DNA of 9,923 nt, from positions 1-9,923 of the forward strand of contig JAISGW010000152.1 in the NCBI GenBank assembly GCA_031262895.1, written 5' to 3'. Shown in pieces: positions 1 through 5,056 of this stretch. Every line of letters begins with the position of its first letter. The stretch's first letter is position 1. The translations under genes were made by a program, and so were the position numbers. Source of the stretch: Tannerella sp. (GTDB lineage Bacteria; Bacteroidota; Bacteroidia; Bacteroidales; Tannerellaceae). Under the pieces are notes generated by a model. That model was not told where the DNA came from. It did not search any database and was given only the letters and a program-made list of their open reading frames with translations.

Positions 1-91
1 CGCTTGGCGGGGAGCGGAAATCAAGTTTTCAGTTCGTAAGGACCGCCTGTGTAAGCGGATGGTTCATAATGCGATAAGGCTGACTAAACCT

Positions 92-182
92 TCGTCACCG
101 GCCGGGAAAAGGCGGATGACTTGTGCCGCAGCCCCGCCCAACTCAGGCTGACCAGCTGTCCAAAAAGCCGTCCGGTGACGAA
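92..182. repeat. GC-rich inverted repeat, possible structured RNA or repeat element
   Basis: TCGTCACCGG (92-101) is the exact reverse complement of CCGGTGACGA (172-181), and the arms extend one more pair (91 with 182). This gives an 11-bp stem. The enclosed 70 bases are GC-rich and can pair further: GGCGG at 111-115 can pair with the CCGCC that ends the CCCCGCC run near 146. AGGCTGAC occurs both just outside the stem (about 77-84) and inside it (about 145-152). I checked by eye for hallmarks of RNase P RNA, tmRNA, SRP RNA and the cobalamin riboswitch and found none. The identity and the active strand are unknown. Confidence 0.4.
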
Positions 183-258
183 AACCTAATCACCTATTCT
201 TAGCTATCATTCAATAGTTTACAAGGCTTGTTTTTCCGAATTGAAAAAGCCGTCAGGG

Positions 259-272
259 GGGGCTAAAGCCCC
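259..272. terminator. Short GC hairpin
   Basis: GGGGCT (259-264) and AGCCCC (267-272) form a tight hairpin, read most naturally as GGGGC and GCCCC around a four-base TAAA loop. No long T tract follows on either strand, so terminator function is only a possibility. Confidence 0.25.
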
Positions 273-325
273 GGAAGATTGGTTTTGCCTTTTGTCCGTT
301 CGTTGAAACGAACGGCAATGAAACG

Positions 326-369
326 TGACTAATTGTGTAATAGCAATTAATGAGTCACCTTTGGTTGCC
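326..369. repeat. 44-bp hairpin-forming repeat, copy 1
   Basis: This segment is repeated at 456-499 with two mismatches over 44 bases. Within it GTGACT then AATTG (325-335) can pair with CAATT (344-348) and AGTCAC (353-358), leaving a four-base AATG bulge on the 3' side and an eight-base loop. Together these features look like a dispersed imperfect palindrome rather than coding sequence. Function is unknown. Confidence 0.6.
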
Positions 370-455
370 TTAGTTAAATGTTGCGTTGCATCATGCGCAG
401 GGATAATGAGAGGCACCCCCTAACGGGTTCAGGGTGTCCCATCGGTAAAGAAAGA

Positions 456-499
456 TGACTAATTATGTAATAGCAATTAATGAGTCACATTTGGTTGCC
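456..499. repeat. 44-bp hairpin-forming repeat, copy 2
   Basis: This is the second copy of the element at 326-369, in the same orientation and 130 bp downstream. The palindromic arms TGACT (456-460) and AGTCA are kept, while one inner pair is lost because G at 335 is A here. A 48-codon plus-strand frame opens with ATG at 455 and runs through the repeat to TGA at 599-601. A minus-strand frame (463-660) also crosses it. Confidence 0.6.
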
Positions 500-549
500 G
501 TTGCCTTCAGGCAACGGAAGAAGGACTCGCGAACGCGCAAAAACAATGT

Positions 550-637
550 AACGTCTCGCGGAAAAATCTTAACGTCTTGCGGCGAGAATTTAACGTCTTG
601 ACAAATTGTTCTCGCGAGCCCATCGTCGCAAGACGTT
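550..637. repeat. 21-bp tandem repeat array with an inverted copy
   Basis: Three adjacent 21-bp units each begin with AACGTCT: 550-570, 571-591 and 592-612. The first two are similar along their whole length; the third diverges after about nine bases. An 11-bp inverted copy, CGCAAGACGTT at 627-637, is the exact reverse complement of 571-581, so a stem-loop can form. Because 21 is a multiple of three, the minus-strand frame 463-660 reads a seven-residue repeat (DVK then F/IxP), and the neighbouring frame 507-695 stays open too. The unit is too short, the copies too few and the spacers absent for a CRISPR array. Confidence 0.6.
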
Positions 638-780
638 GTTTTTTTCCACTTGAAAGCCAAGGTTTTGCCATTTTGTCATTGACAATTCTTCTCATTTGTC
701 AGGTCTTGGCAGCTACTATTTGAAGAGGGGGTGTCATTCCGGTATTTTTTTGTTTCGAATGTAGCAAAAATTCAGCTAAT

Positions 781-807
781 AATTATCAATTATAAATTAT
801 CAATTAT
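781..807. repeat. AT-rich 14-bp tandem repeat
   Basis: AATTATCAATTAT occurs at 781-793 and again at 795-807, a perfect 13-base match with 14-bp period. It lies just downstream of the HD-domain gene on its transcribed strand. It may be a simple AT-rich spacer. Confidence 0.6.
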
Positions 808-813
808 TAGGTG

Positions 814-828
814 CAGCCCGCGGGGCTG
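814..828 (-). terminator. Possible weak terminator after the HD-domain gene
   Basis: CAGCCC (814-819) pairs with GGGCTG (823-828) around a three-base loop, 10 bases beyond the stop codon at 839. The following minus-strand sequence is AT-rich but lacks an uninterrupted T tract, so termination strength is doubtful. Confidence 0.3.
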
Positions 829-838
829 AGGCTGGGAA

Positions 839-1375
839 TTATCCGAACAGTTGCTCCAGGGCTTGGAAGCGCAGGAGGCTGTCGGCGCCGTATTTGGCAA
901 GGCTCTTTTGTATGCGTTCGGGCGTTTTCTCTTTTCCGAGGGAAGTTTTGCTGAAGAATTTGTCGGCATAGCAGATTATCTTCTCTTCTATGCTGAGGGG
1001 CAGCAGGTCGCGTTGGGGCAAGGGCAACTTTTGTTCGCGTATTTCGCAGAGGCTGATGCCCGCGCCGGTATGCCGTTCGCATACCAGCGCGTGGCGGGGG
1101 TACCCGATACCGCGCAGCAGGTCGGCGCCCAAGTAGCCGTGGCAGATGTATTCGGCCTGGCCGTGGCAGTCGATTTCGGGCGCGTTGCAGAGGAAGATGC
1201 CGATGTCGTGCAGCAGGGCAGCCTCTTCGAGGAAGTTCAGGTCGGGCTTCAGCTCGGGATGGCGACGGGCTACGGCCAAGGCCTTGTCGGCCACGTCGCG
1301 GCTGTGGGAAAACAGTATCCGCCGGACTTCGGAGCCGGCGGGATAGTAAGTCGAAAGAATGTCTATAGGGTTCAC
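839..1375 (-). CDS. HD-domain phosphohydrolase, TIGR00295-like (178 aa)
   Basis: This encodes a small soluble protein of the HD superfamily, metal-dependent phosphohydrolases. Visible metal-binding residues are H24 in HSRDVADKA, the H56-D57 doublet in ALLHDIGI, H79 in CHGYLGA, H102 in ERHTGAGIS and D138 in YADKF. This order, with ERHxGAG and EEKIICYAD, resembles the uncharacterised HDIG family TIGR00295, whose substrate is not known. No signal peptide or membrane segment is seen. The start is GTG at 1373-1375; the 16-residue longer minus-strand frame ending at 1391 belongs to a different phase. It follows the AraC-type gene at 1393 by 17 bp, so it is probably the last gene of that operon. The sequence appears intact, with all expected catalytic residues. 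Family assignment is firm; any link to signalling by the upstream regulators is inference. Confidence 0.88.
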   Translation of the reverse strand: MNPIDILSTYYPAGSEVRRILFSHSRDVADKALAVARRHPELKPDLNFLEEAALLHDIGIFLCNAPEIDCHGQAEYICHGYLGADLLRGIGYPRHALVCERHTGAGISLCEIREQKLPLPQRDLLPLSIEEKIICYADKFFSKTSLGKEKTPERIQKSLAKYGADSLLRFQALEQLFG

Positions 1376-1392
1376 GGGGCAAAATTAGCAAA

Positions 1393-2556
1393 TTACGCCC
1401 GCTTCTCCGCCTGCAGTTGCGTTTCCCTTTCCTTTTTTACCCGCAGATAGCTGCGGTAGGTGTTGAACCCGGCCATCAGGATGAGGTCGTTGATGGCGCA
1501 GTCCTTGTTTTCCGGCATTTTCTTCAGGCGCTCCACCTCCTCTAAGCGGTAGCGGTTGATGAAATAGCTGAAGTTCATCTTGTATTCGTCGTTGATGAAG
1601 TTGGAGAGGTACGTGCGGTTGGTCAGCAGGCTGCTGGCCACGTCGGTGATGAGCAGCTTCGGGTTCAGGTAAGGCTTCTTCTCACGCAGGTAAGTTTCCA
1701 GTTTCTTGCGGGTGACGGGTATGACCTCGATGAGCTGCTCCTCTTTCGCCATCCCACTCTTCGAGCGCTGCACCTCGACTGTTTTCTCGGGCACGTATAG
1801 CACGTAATTGCCTTTGGCGAGGTTATAGACGACGACAATCTCACCCATGGACAAGGTAAAGAAGCAAACCAGGGCCAGCAGGTCGGTATAGGGATTGCTG
1901 AATTGGGGAAAGGTGACGAAAAGGGGTGCCGGAACCATTAAGACCACCGTCCACCAAAGGAATTTTGCCCAATGCAGCCGGGTGCGCTCCGCGTCGGAGG
2001 AAAAGTTGCCGATAACCTTCTTATACTGCTGTATGATTCGCCATGCCTTGCATGCGTAGATAATGAAATACAGGTAAAAGATGAGGGAGATGTTGCGGTA
2101 GAAGAAGGCGAAGGGTGCATAGCCTTCCGGCACCGGCGCCGTCTTTTCGGATAGGAAATACACCCGCAGGCCGAAGGGCACCGTGGCCGACCAGACCATC
2201 AGGCCCGCTACGATGAGCAGCGGGATGCCGAAGTGCAGGAACAGCGTCTTCCACTTGTTGCCCAAGCCGCAGATGTTCGTCAGAAAGCGGTAAAGGAAGA
2301 CGAATATCAGCATCAGGTTCAGCACCAAGAAGGGATAATAGTTGGCGGAAAAGACCGGGTCTATGAACCCTCCCGTGCTGCCCAGCCAGTCGAAGAAGGC
2401 CGAGGCCAGCGCGCAGATGAGGTTGCTGGTCACGAGCTTCTTCTGTTTGTCGCCCCTGCAGCCGATATGGTAATACACGAGGCAGATGACGATGCAGGCC
2501 ACAGTGATGAACATGAAGACCATGCACAACATGGCCTTTACTGCCGGACTAAACAT
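1393..2556 (-). CDS. Membrane-anchored AraC-type transcriptional regulator (387 aa)
   Basis: The first roughly 250 residues are a membrane domain with about seven hydrophobic segments (near 7-29, 43-62, 73-95, 103-124, 148-170, 196-218 and 224-246). A charged linker follows, and then an AraC-family DNA-binding region from about 284 to 376. The first helix-turn-helix is recognisable (LITDVASSLLTNRTYLSNFI, then NFSYFINRYR). The second is short (AGFNTYRSYLRVKK), and the protein ends without the usual TPxxYR tail. This is a one-component design: a membrane sensor joined directly to a cytoplasmic DNA-binding domain. The ATG overlaps the stop of the upstream paralogue by 8 bp (ATGTTTAG), indicating coupled translation. 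The ligand and target genes cannot be inferred. The degenerate second motif leaves open reduced or altered DNA binding. Confidence 0.85.
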   Translation of the reverse strand: MFSPAVKAMLCMVFMFITVACIVICLVYYHIGCRGDKQKKLVTSNLICALASAFFDWLGSTGGFIDPVFSANYYPFLVLNLMLIFVFLYRFLTNICGLGNKWKTLFLHFGIPLLIVAGLMVWSATVPFGLRVYFLSEKTAPVPEGYAPFAFFYRNISLIFYLYFIIYACKAWRIIQQYKKVIGNFSSDAERTRLHWAKFLWWTVVLMVPAPLFVTFPQFSNPYTDLLALVCFFTLSMGEIVVVYNLAKGNYVLYVPEKTVEVQRSKSGMAKEEQLIEVIPVTRKKLETYLREKKPYLNPKLLITDVASSLLTNRTYLSNFINDEYKMNFSYFINRYRLEEVERLKKMPENKDCAINDLILMAGFNTYRSYLRVKKERETQLQAEKRA

Positions 2557-3577
2557 TTCCTCTCGTATCGAATTGACTTTTTGCTCTCAGATAGTGCCGC
2601 ATGCCGGAGAAACCGGCTCTTTTCAATAAGGATTCCTCGTCTTGTTCTGTCGCTTTGGCGTGTTTTCTCAGCTCCTGCAGTGTTTCCATGCGCCATTTGT
2701 TCATGAAGCAGTTGAAATTCATCTGGTAGGTCTGGTTGATGAAACTTGATAGCGCGTGGCGTTTCACTTGCAGGGCTTCCTGCAGGTCTTCCATCCGGTA
2801 AGTGCTGTTCAGGTAAGGCTTCTCTTTTTTGAAATAGTTCTCCAGCTTTTGCCGGCTGACGTCTTTCGCGTATTCCTGTTCCTTTGCAACAGGTGCTTCT
2901 TCCGCTTCCACTTCTTGCCGGGAGAGGAGCAGGTAAGGCTTATAGGCACCGCTGCCAATCCACAAGGCGAGCGCGATGGTCTGGACGGCGACTATGCTGT
3001 AGTTCAAATGGCCGGCCGGATGGAAATAGGCTAACGGGAGTAAGGAGGAAAAGGCGAGCAGAAACAAGGCGTAAGTCAGGTAATGGCGTTTGTTCGCATC
3101 TTCCCTTTGCACGGCCTGCCGGTAGTAGCAGTATAGCTGTCTGGTCAGTATGAACAAGAAGGCTGCCCAGAAAAAGGTACCTATCCACAGCTTGCGCGTG
3201 GGCATCATCAACAATACCAAGAGGGGAAGCGCCGAACAGAGCAATTGCGGCGAGGCATTGTTGACCGCACGGCCTTGTCCGACGGCGGAGACGCCGGTCA
3301 AATGGTTAACCATGCTGTAATAAAGGATGGCAAGCACCATCAGCAGAGGCAAGGCTAAGAGTGGGTCGTAATGGGAGCCGGCCAAGTTGGAACCTTCTTC
3401 CCATAACAATACGAACAGGCCTGCGGCAAGATAGGCTACGGCCAGTAATTTTAGTTTTGACTCTCTGGCGCTTTTGGAACTCTGTAAGGATAACAGCAAA
3501 TACATGCCCGCCGTGAAAGTAAAGGCTATAGGCAACAGGCTCGCGGCTGTTCCCCAGTTGACTTCTAAGTTAATCAT
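2549..3577 (-). CDS. Membrane-anchored AraC-type transcriptional regulator (342 aa)
   Basis: The architecture matches the downstream gene: about seven hydrophobic segments (near 8-30, 43-60, 73-90, 110-126, 131-150, 166-184 and 193-210), an acidic linker (about 220-240) and a C-terminal AraC-type region (about 243-333). The segment LENYFKKEKPYLNSTYRMED closely parallels LETYLREKKPYLNPKL in the neighbour, so the two genes look like an old tandem duplication that has diverged strongly in the membrane half. The second helix-turn-helix is again short (AGFSGMRHYLRAK) and lacks a TPxxYR end. The ATG at 3575-3577 is supported by AAGGA nine bases upstream (3587-3591 on the plus strand as TCCTT), one of the few good ribosome-binding sites here. 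It is the first gene of a likely three-gene operon with the 387-aa regulator and the HD protein. Confidence 0.85.
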   Translation of the reverse strand: MINLEVNWGTAASLLPIAFTFTAGMYLLLSLQSSKSARESKLKLLAVAYLAAGLFVLLWEEGSNLAGSHYDPLLALPLLMVLAILYYSMVNHLTGVSAVGQGRAVNNASPQLLCSALPLLVLLMMPTRKLWIGTFFWAAFLFILTRQLYCYYRQAVQREDANKRHYLTYALFLLAFSSLLPLAYFHPAGHLNYSIVAVQTIALALWIGSGAYKPYLLLSRQEVEAEEAPVAKEQEYAKDVSRQKLENYFKKEKPYLNSTYRMEDLQEALQVKRHALSSFINQTYQMNFNCFMNKWRMETLQELRKHAKATEQDEESLLKRAGFSGMRHYLRAKSQFDTRGNV

Positions 3578-3586
3578 AATTTTGTG

Positions 3587-3591
3587 TCCTT
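3587..3591 (-). promoter_or_regulatory. Ribosome-binding site of the 342-aa regulator
   Basis: The minus strand reads AAGGA with a nine-base spacer to the ATG at 3577. It supports that start in a genome where such sites are often absent. Confidence 0.55.
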
Positions 3592-3606
3592 AAATTAATT
3601 GCGTTC

Positions 3607-3705
3607 TTAATACAGATTCATTTTATCTCTTGTTTCTACAGCGTTTAAATGGCCTTGCAAACTCAGCAGGTGAATTTTCCTTTGGCGTAAATCTTTCAGA
3701 ACCAT
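3607..3705 (-). CDS. Possible 32-codon upstream ORF in the regulator leader
   Basis: A minus-strand ATG at 3703-3705 opens a 32-residue frame (MVLKDLRQRK... ending MNLY) that stops at 3607-3609, 29 bases before the ATG of the 342-aa regulator. It lies a few bases after the expected transcription start of the TATCTTTG promoter at 3715-3722, so it would be nearly leaderless. There is no ribosome-binding site and I recognise no homology. A frame this short can occur by chance. It is recorded because a similar short frame sits in the YfhO leader. Confidence 0.2.
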   Translation of the reverse strand: MVLKDLRQRKIHLLSLQGHLNAVETRDKMNLY

Positions 3706-3714
3706 TCAACGGTG

Positions 3715-3722
3715 CAAAGATA
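3715..3722 (-). promoter_or_regulatory. Bacteroidetes -7 promoter element for the regulator operon
   Basis: The minus strand reads TATCTTTG, an exact match to the Bacteroidetes consensus TAnnTTTG. It would start transcription near 3708, about 130 bases upstream of the 342-aa regulator. No TTTG is found at the expected -33 spacing. That position is occupied by a tandem repeat, which suggests activator dependence (inference). Confidence 0.6.
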
Positions 3723-3726
3723 ATAT

Positions 3727-3747
3727 ATTGTTCATACATTGTTCATA
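3727..3747 (-). promoter_or_regulatory. Tandem 11-bp-spaced operator-like repeat
   Basis: ATTGTTCATA occurs at 3727-3736 and 3738-3747, identical and 11 bp apart, so both copies face the same side of the helix. The pair lies directly upstream of the TATCTTTG element, covering roughly -19 to -39 of the predicted promoter. Direct repeats on one face are a common layout for dimeric or AraC-type activators. Which protein binds is unknown; autoregulation is possible. Confidence 0.5.
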
Positions 3748-3754
3748 ACAAGCG

Positions 3755-3769
3755 TTTTTTTTTTTTTTT
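3755..3769. repeat. Homopolymer of 15 T (A15 on the coding strand)
   Basis: Fifteen uninterrupted T lie on the plus strand, so the strand transcribed toward the regulators carries A15. Relative to the predicted start near 3708 it spans about -47 to -61, the usual place for an UP-like A-tract. Such a run is prone to slippage and to sequencing length error. Confidence 0.85.
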
Positions 3770-3821
3770 CTGCGTGCTATTCGCTTTAAATGGCTGTATT
3801 ATAAAAATAGCGTGCGCAGAA
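3768..3821. repeat. Imperfect inverted repeat after the PepSY-like gene
   Basis: TTCTGCG (3768-3774) and GCTATT (3776-3781) pair with AATAGC (3806-3811) and CGCAGAA (3815-3821). This is 13 base pairs interrupted by a 1/3-base internal loop, around a 24-base loop. It begins five bases after the PepSY-like gene stop (3827). On the minus strand it is followed by A rather than T, so it is not a canonical intrinsic terminator, although it may protect the mRNA 3' end. Confidence 0.5.
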
Positions 3822-3826
3822 TTGAC

Positions 3827-4804
3827 TTAGGTCAGTATGGATTCCAGCTCGCCTTCGTTATCGAAGAAAGCAAGGTGCCGGTTGAGATGGCAGTCCATAA
3901 AGTTGTACGTGTAGAAGCGGCCTTGCGGGGTGTCAATAGCCTGCGGATCGCTGATTTGGCAGGTCCCGTATTTGCTTTTGCTTCCGTTCAGATAGGCTTC
4001 CAGGTTGTGGCGGGCGGAAGCGGGCATTTGGATGTCGCTGATTTTGCTGCTGCTGCCAAGCCAGTTCTGCCCGCCGTCGAAGATGCTCAGGCTGTAGGTC
4101 TTGCCGTTCATGACACCCACGTAGGTGCCGAGGCTGCCTTTCCAGATATCGACCACTTCGTAGGTGTCATTTTGGAAGAGACCGGGCATTTGCTCTTCGA
4201 TTTTTTCCGGGAGTATGATGGGGAAGTCGTTCTCGTTCTCGGATTGCAATTCGGCACGGATGAAATCCCCGTACTTTGTATAGAAGAGGTCCACATGCTT
4301 CTCCTTCTCCAAGACACAGATGACGTAGAGGTCTTTGGTGGTCTTGCCGACGATGTGGTGGCAACAGAGGATGGAATCTCCCATGTAGGGCTTCGCGGCG
4401 AAGTCGCCCTGTATACCGGAAGAAAGATCGTCGAAATTTGTGTCGTAAAGGCTTTGCCACCAGGCGCCGTCGCTGGTGAACCAAGCTTGCGCCCGGTGCA
4501 GGTTAAACTTGAAGCTGGCCACGCGGTAACTGCGGCTGAGATCTTCGGTCGTGCGGGTGGCCCATGATACTCCTTCTACATCGGGGTACATTTTCTTGAA
4601 GGCCGATTCTACGGCGGAAGGCTCTTCCTCCTCCTCTTCTTCTTGTTGGCCCAGGTCGTTCTGGTCGCAGGCGGCGGGTATGGCGGCAAGAATTAGCAGG
4701 CAGCCGATGGTCGCCGCTACGAGCCAGCTCTTTTTCCGGATTCGTGCGTTTAAGTCAAAGAATCCTTTGATTTTTGTTCTTGGCGTTTTGAAAATTTTGC
4801 TCAT
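3827..4804 (-). CDS. Putative lipoprotein with PepSY-like (DUF2874-type) modules (325 aa)
   Basis: After a basic N-terminal stretch (1-25), a hydrophobic segment (about 26-44) ends in IPAAC-DQND. Cys46 is a plausible lipid attachment site with acidic residues after it, as in Bacteroidetes surface lipoproteins, although P at -3 and the long basic region are atypical. Next comes a run of seven Glu (55-61). Residues 63-120 fit a PepSY-like module (AFKKMYPDVEGVSW ... AWFTSDGAWWQS). Weaker similar modules appear at about 195-250 and 255-325 (YTYNFMDCHLNRHLAFFDNEG). The family is periplasmic or surface exposed and has no established enzyme activity. I chose ATG 4802-4804 over the in-frame start at 5008: the longer form adds 68 residues that run through the promoter, inverted repeat and upstream terminator. 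It appears to be a single-gene transcript. Confidence 0.75.
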   Translation of the reverse strand: MSKIFKTPRTKIKGFFDLNARIRKKSWLVAATIGCLLILAAIPAACDQNDLGQQEEEEEEEPSAVESAFKKMYPDVEGVSWATRTTEDLSRSYRVASFKFNLHRAQAWFTSDGAWWQSLYDTNFDDLSSGIQGDFAAKPYMGDSILCCHHIVGKTTKDLYVICVLEKEKHVDLFYTKYGDFIRAELQSENENDFPIILPEKIEEQMPGLFQNDTYEVVDIWKGSLGTYVGVMNGKTYSLSIFDGGQNWLGSSSKISDIQMPASARHNLEAYLNGSKSKYGTCQISDPQAIDTPQGRFYTYNFMDCHLNRHLAFFDNEGELESILT

Positions 4805-4876
4805 ATTGTTTTGTACTATTCTCTTTTCTTCTCCCGAATGCCGGCATGATGGGACTGTCGCTTCGGATGAGTGCTG

Positions 4877-4884
4877 CAAAGGTA
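4877..4884 (-). promoter_or_regulatory. Bacteroidetes -7 promoter element for the PepSY-like gene
   Basis: The minus strand reads TACCTTTG, matching TAnnTTTG, about 73 bases upstream of the chosen ATG. A TTTG occurs at 4913-4910, but the 25-base gap is longer than the usual 19-21. The site also supports the shorter gene start at 4804. Confidence 0.5.
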
Positions 4885-4905
4885 AAGCCGGCTTTGAAAG
4901 CGCTT

Positions 4906-5056
4906 GTGACAAATCGTACAAAACTTTTGCTGCATTGTACAAATCGTTGTCTTGATGCGGGAGAACTTCGGATGAACGTACGAGCAAAGAGGCGCAAAAA
5001 AGGCGCACCCCCTTGCGGGAATGCGCCTTTACATTTCATTTTGTACGATTTGTCAC
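4906..5056. repeat. 18-bp perfect inverted repeats flanking a 115-bp segment
   Basis: GTGACAAATCGTACAAAA (4906-4923) and TTTTGTACGATTTGTCAC (5039-5056) are exact reverse complements; the match ends at both edges. The 115 bases between them carry the YfhO terminator and a further copy of ACAAATCGT (4939-4947). The outer repeat contains the TGA stop of the YfhO gene (5053-5055), so inversion of the segment would leave that protein unchanged. Possible roles are paired operator sites, an outer stem around the terminator, or an invertible control segment. Confidence 0.65.
4996..5030 (-). terminator. Rho-independent terminator of the YfhO gene
   Basis: AAAGGCGCA (4999-5007) pairs with TGCGCCTTT (5022-5030), a nine-base-pair stem with a 14-base loop. 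On the minus strand it is followed by an unbroken T tract (4996-5001 as A on the plus strand, partly shared with the stem). It lies 23 bases after the YfhO stop, so YfhO and the PepSY-like gene are likely separate transcription units. Confidence 0.8.

Larger units (their letters stand above)
1..838. other. Gene-free intergenic region rich in repeats
   Basis: No convincing protein-coding gene lies here. Short open frames exist on both strands (for example minus 219-416, minus 463-660 and minus 507-695, plus 455-601), but they overlap each other and coincide with DNA repeats, so I treat them as repeat-derived rather than as genes. In order the region holds a GC-rich inverted-repeat element (92-182), a small GC hairpin (259-272), two copies of a 44-bp repeat (326-369 and 456-499), a 21-bp tandem array with an inverted copy (550-637), a 14-bp AT-rich tandem repeat (781-807) and a GC hairpin next to the HD gene stop (814-828). 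I see no tRNA or rRNA and no recognisable transposase. Confidence 0.7.

Noticed and set aside
1..190. RNase P RNA, tmRNA, SRP RNA or cobalamin riboswitch
   Set aside because: The conserved sequence blocks expected for these RNAs were not found by eye on either strand.
550..637. CRISPR array
   Set aside because: Repeats are 21 bp, directly adjacent without spacers, only three in number and divergent, and no cas gene is present.
740..765. Plus-strand promoter at TATTTTTTTG
   Set aside because: The spacing does not fit TAnnTTTG because of extra T residues, and no plus-strand gene follows.
807..1391. 194-codon minus-strand frame overlapping the HD gene
   Set aside because: It is in another phase of the same strand and is rich in Arg and Pro, with no recognisable domain.
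851..1450. 199-codon plus-strand open frame opposite the HD gene
   Set aside because: It lies antisense to a gene with intact catalytic motifs and has a low-complexity Ala/Val/Gly-rich composition typical of a shadow frame in GC-rich DNA.
3812..4567. 251-codon plus-strand frame opposite the PepSY-like gene
   Set aside because: It is antisense to a protein with a signal-like segment and PepSY-like motifs, and its own translation has no recognisable family features.
4805..5008. N-terminal extension of the PepSY-like gene to the start at 5008
   Set aside because: It would place the terminator end, an 18-bp repeat arm and the -7 element inside the coding sequence and add 68 residues in front of an export signal.
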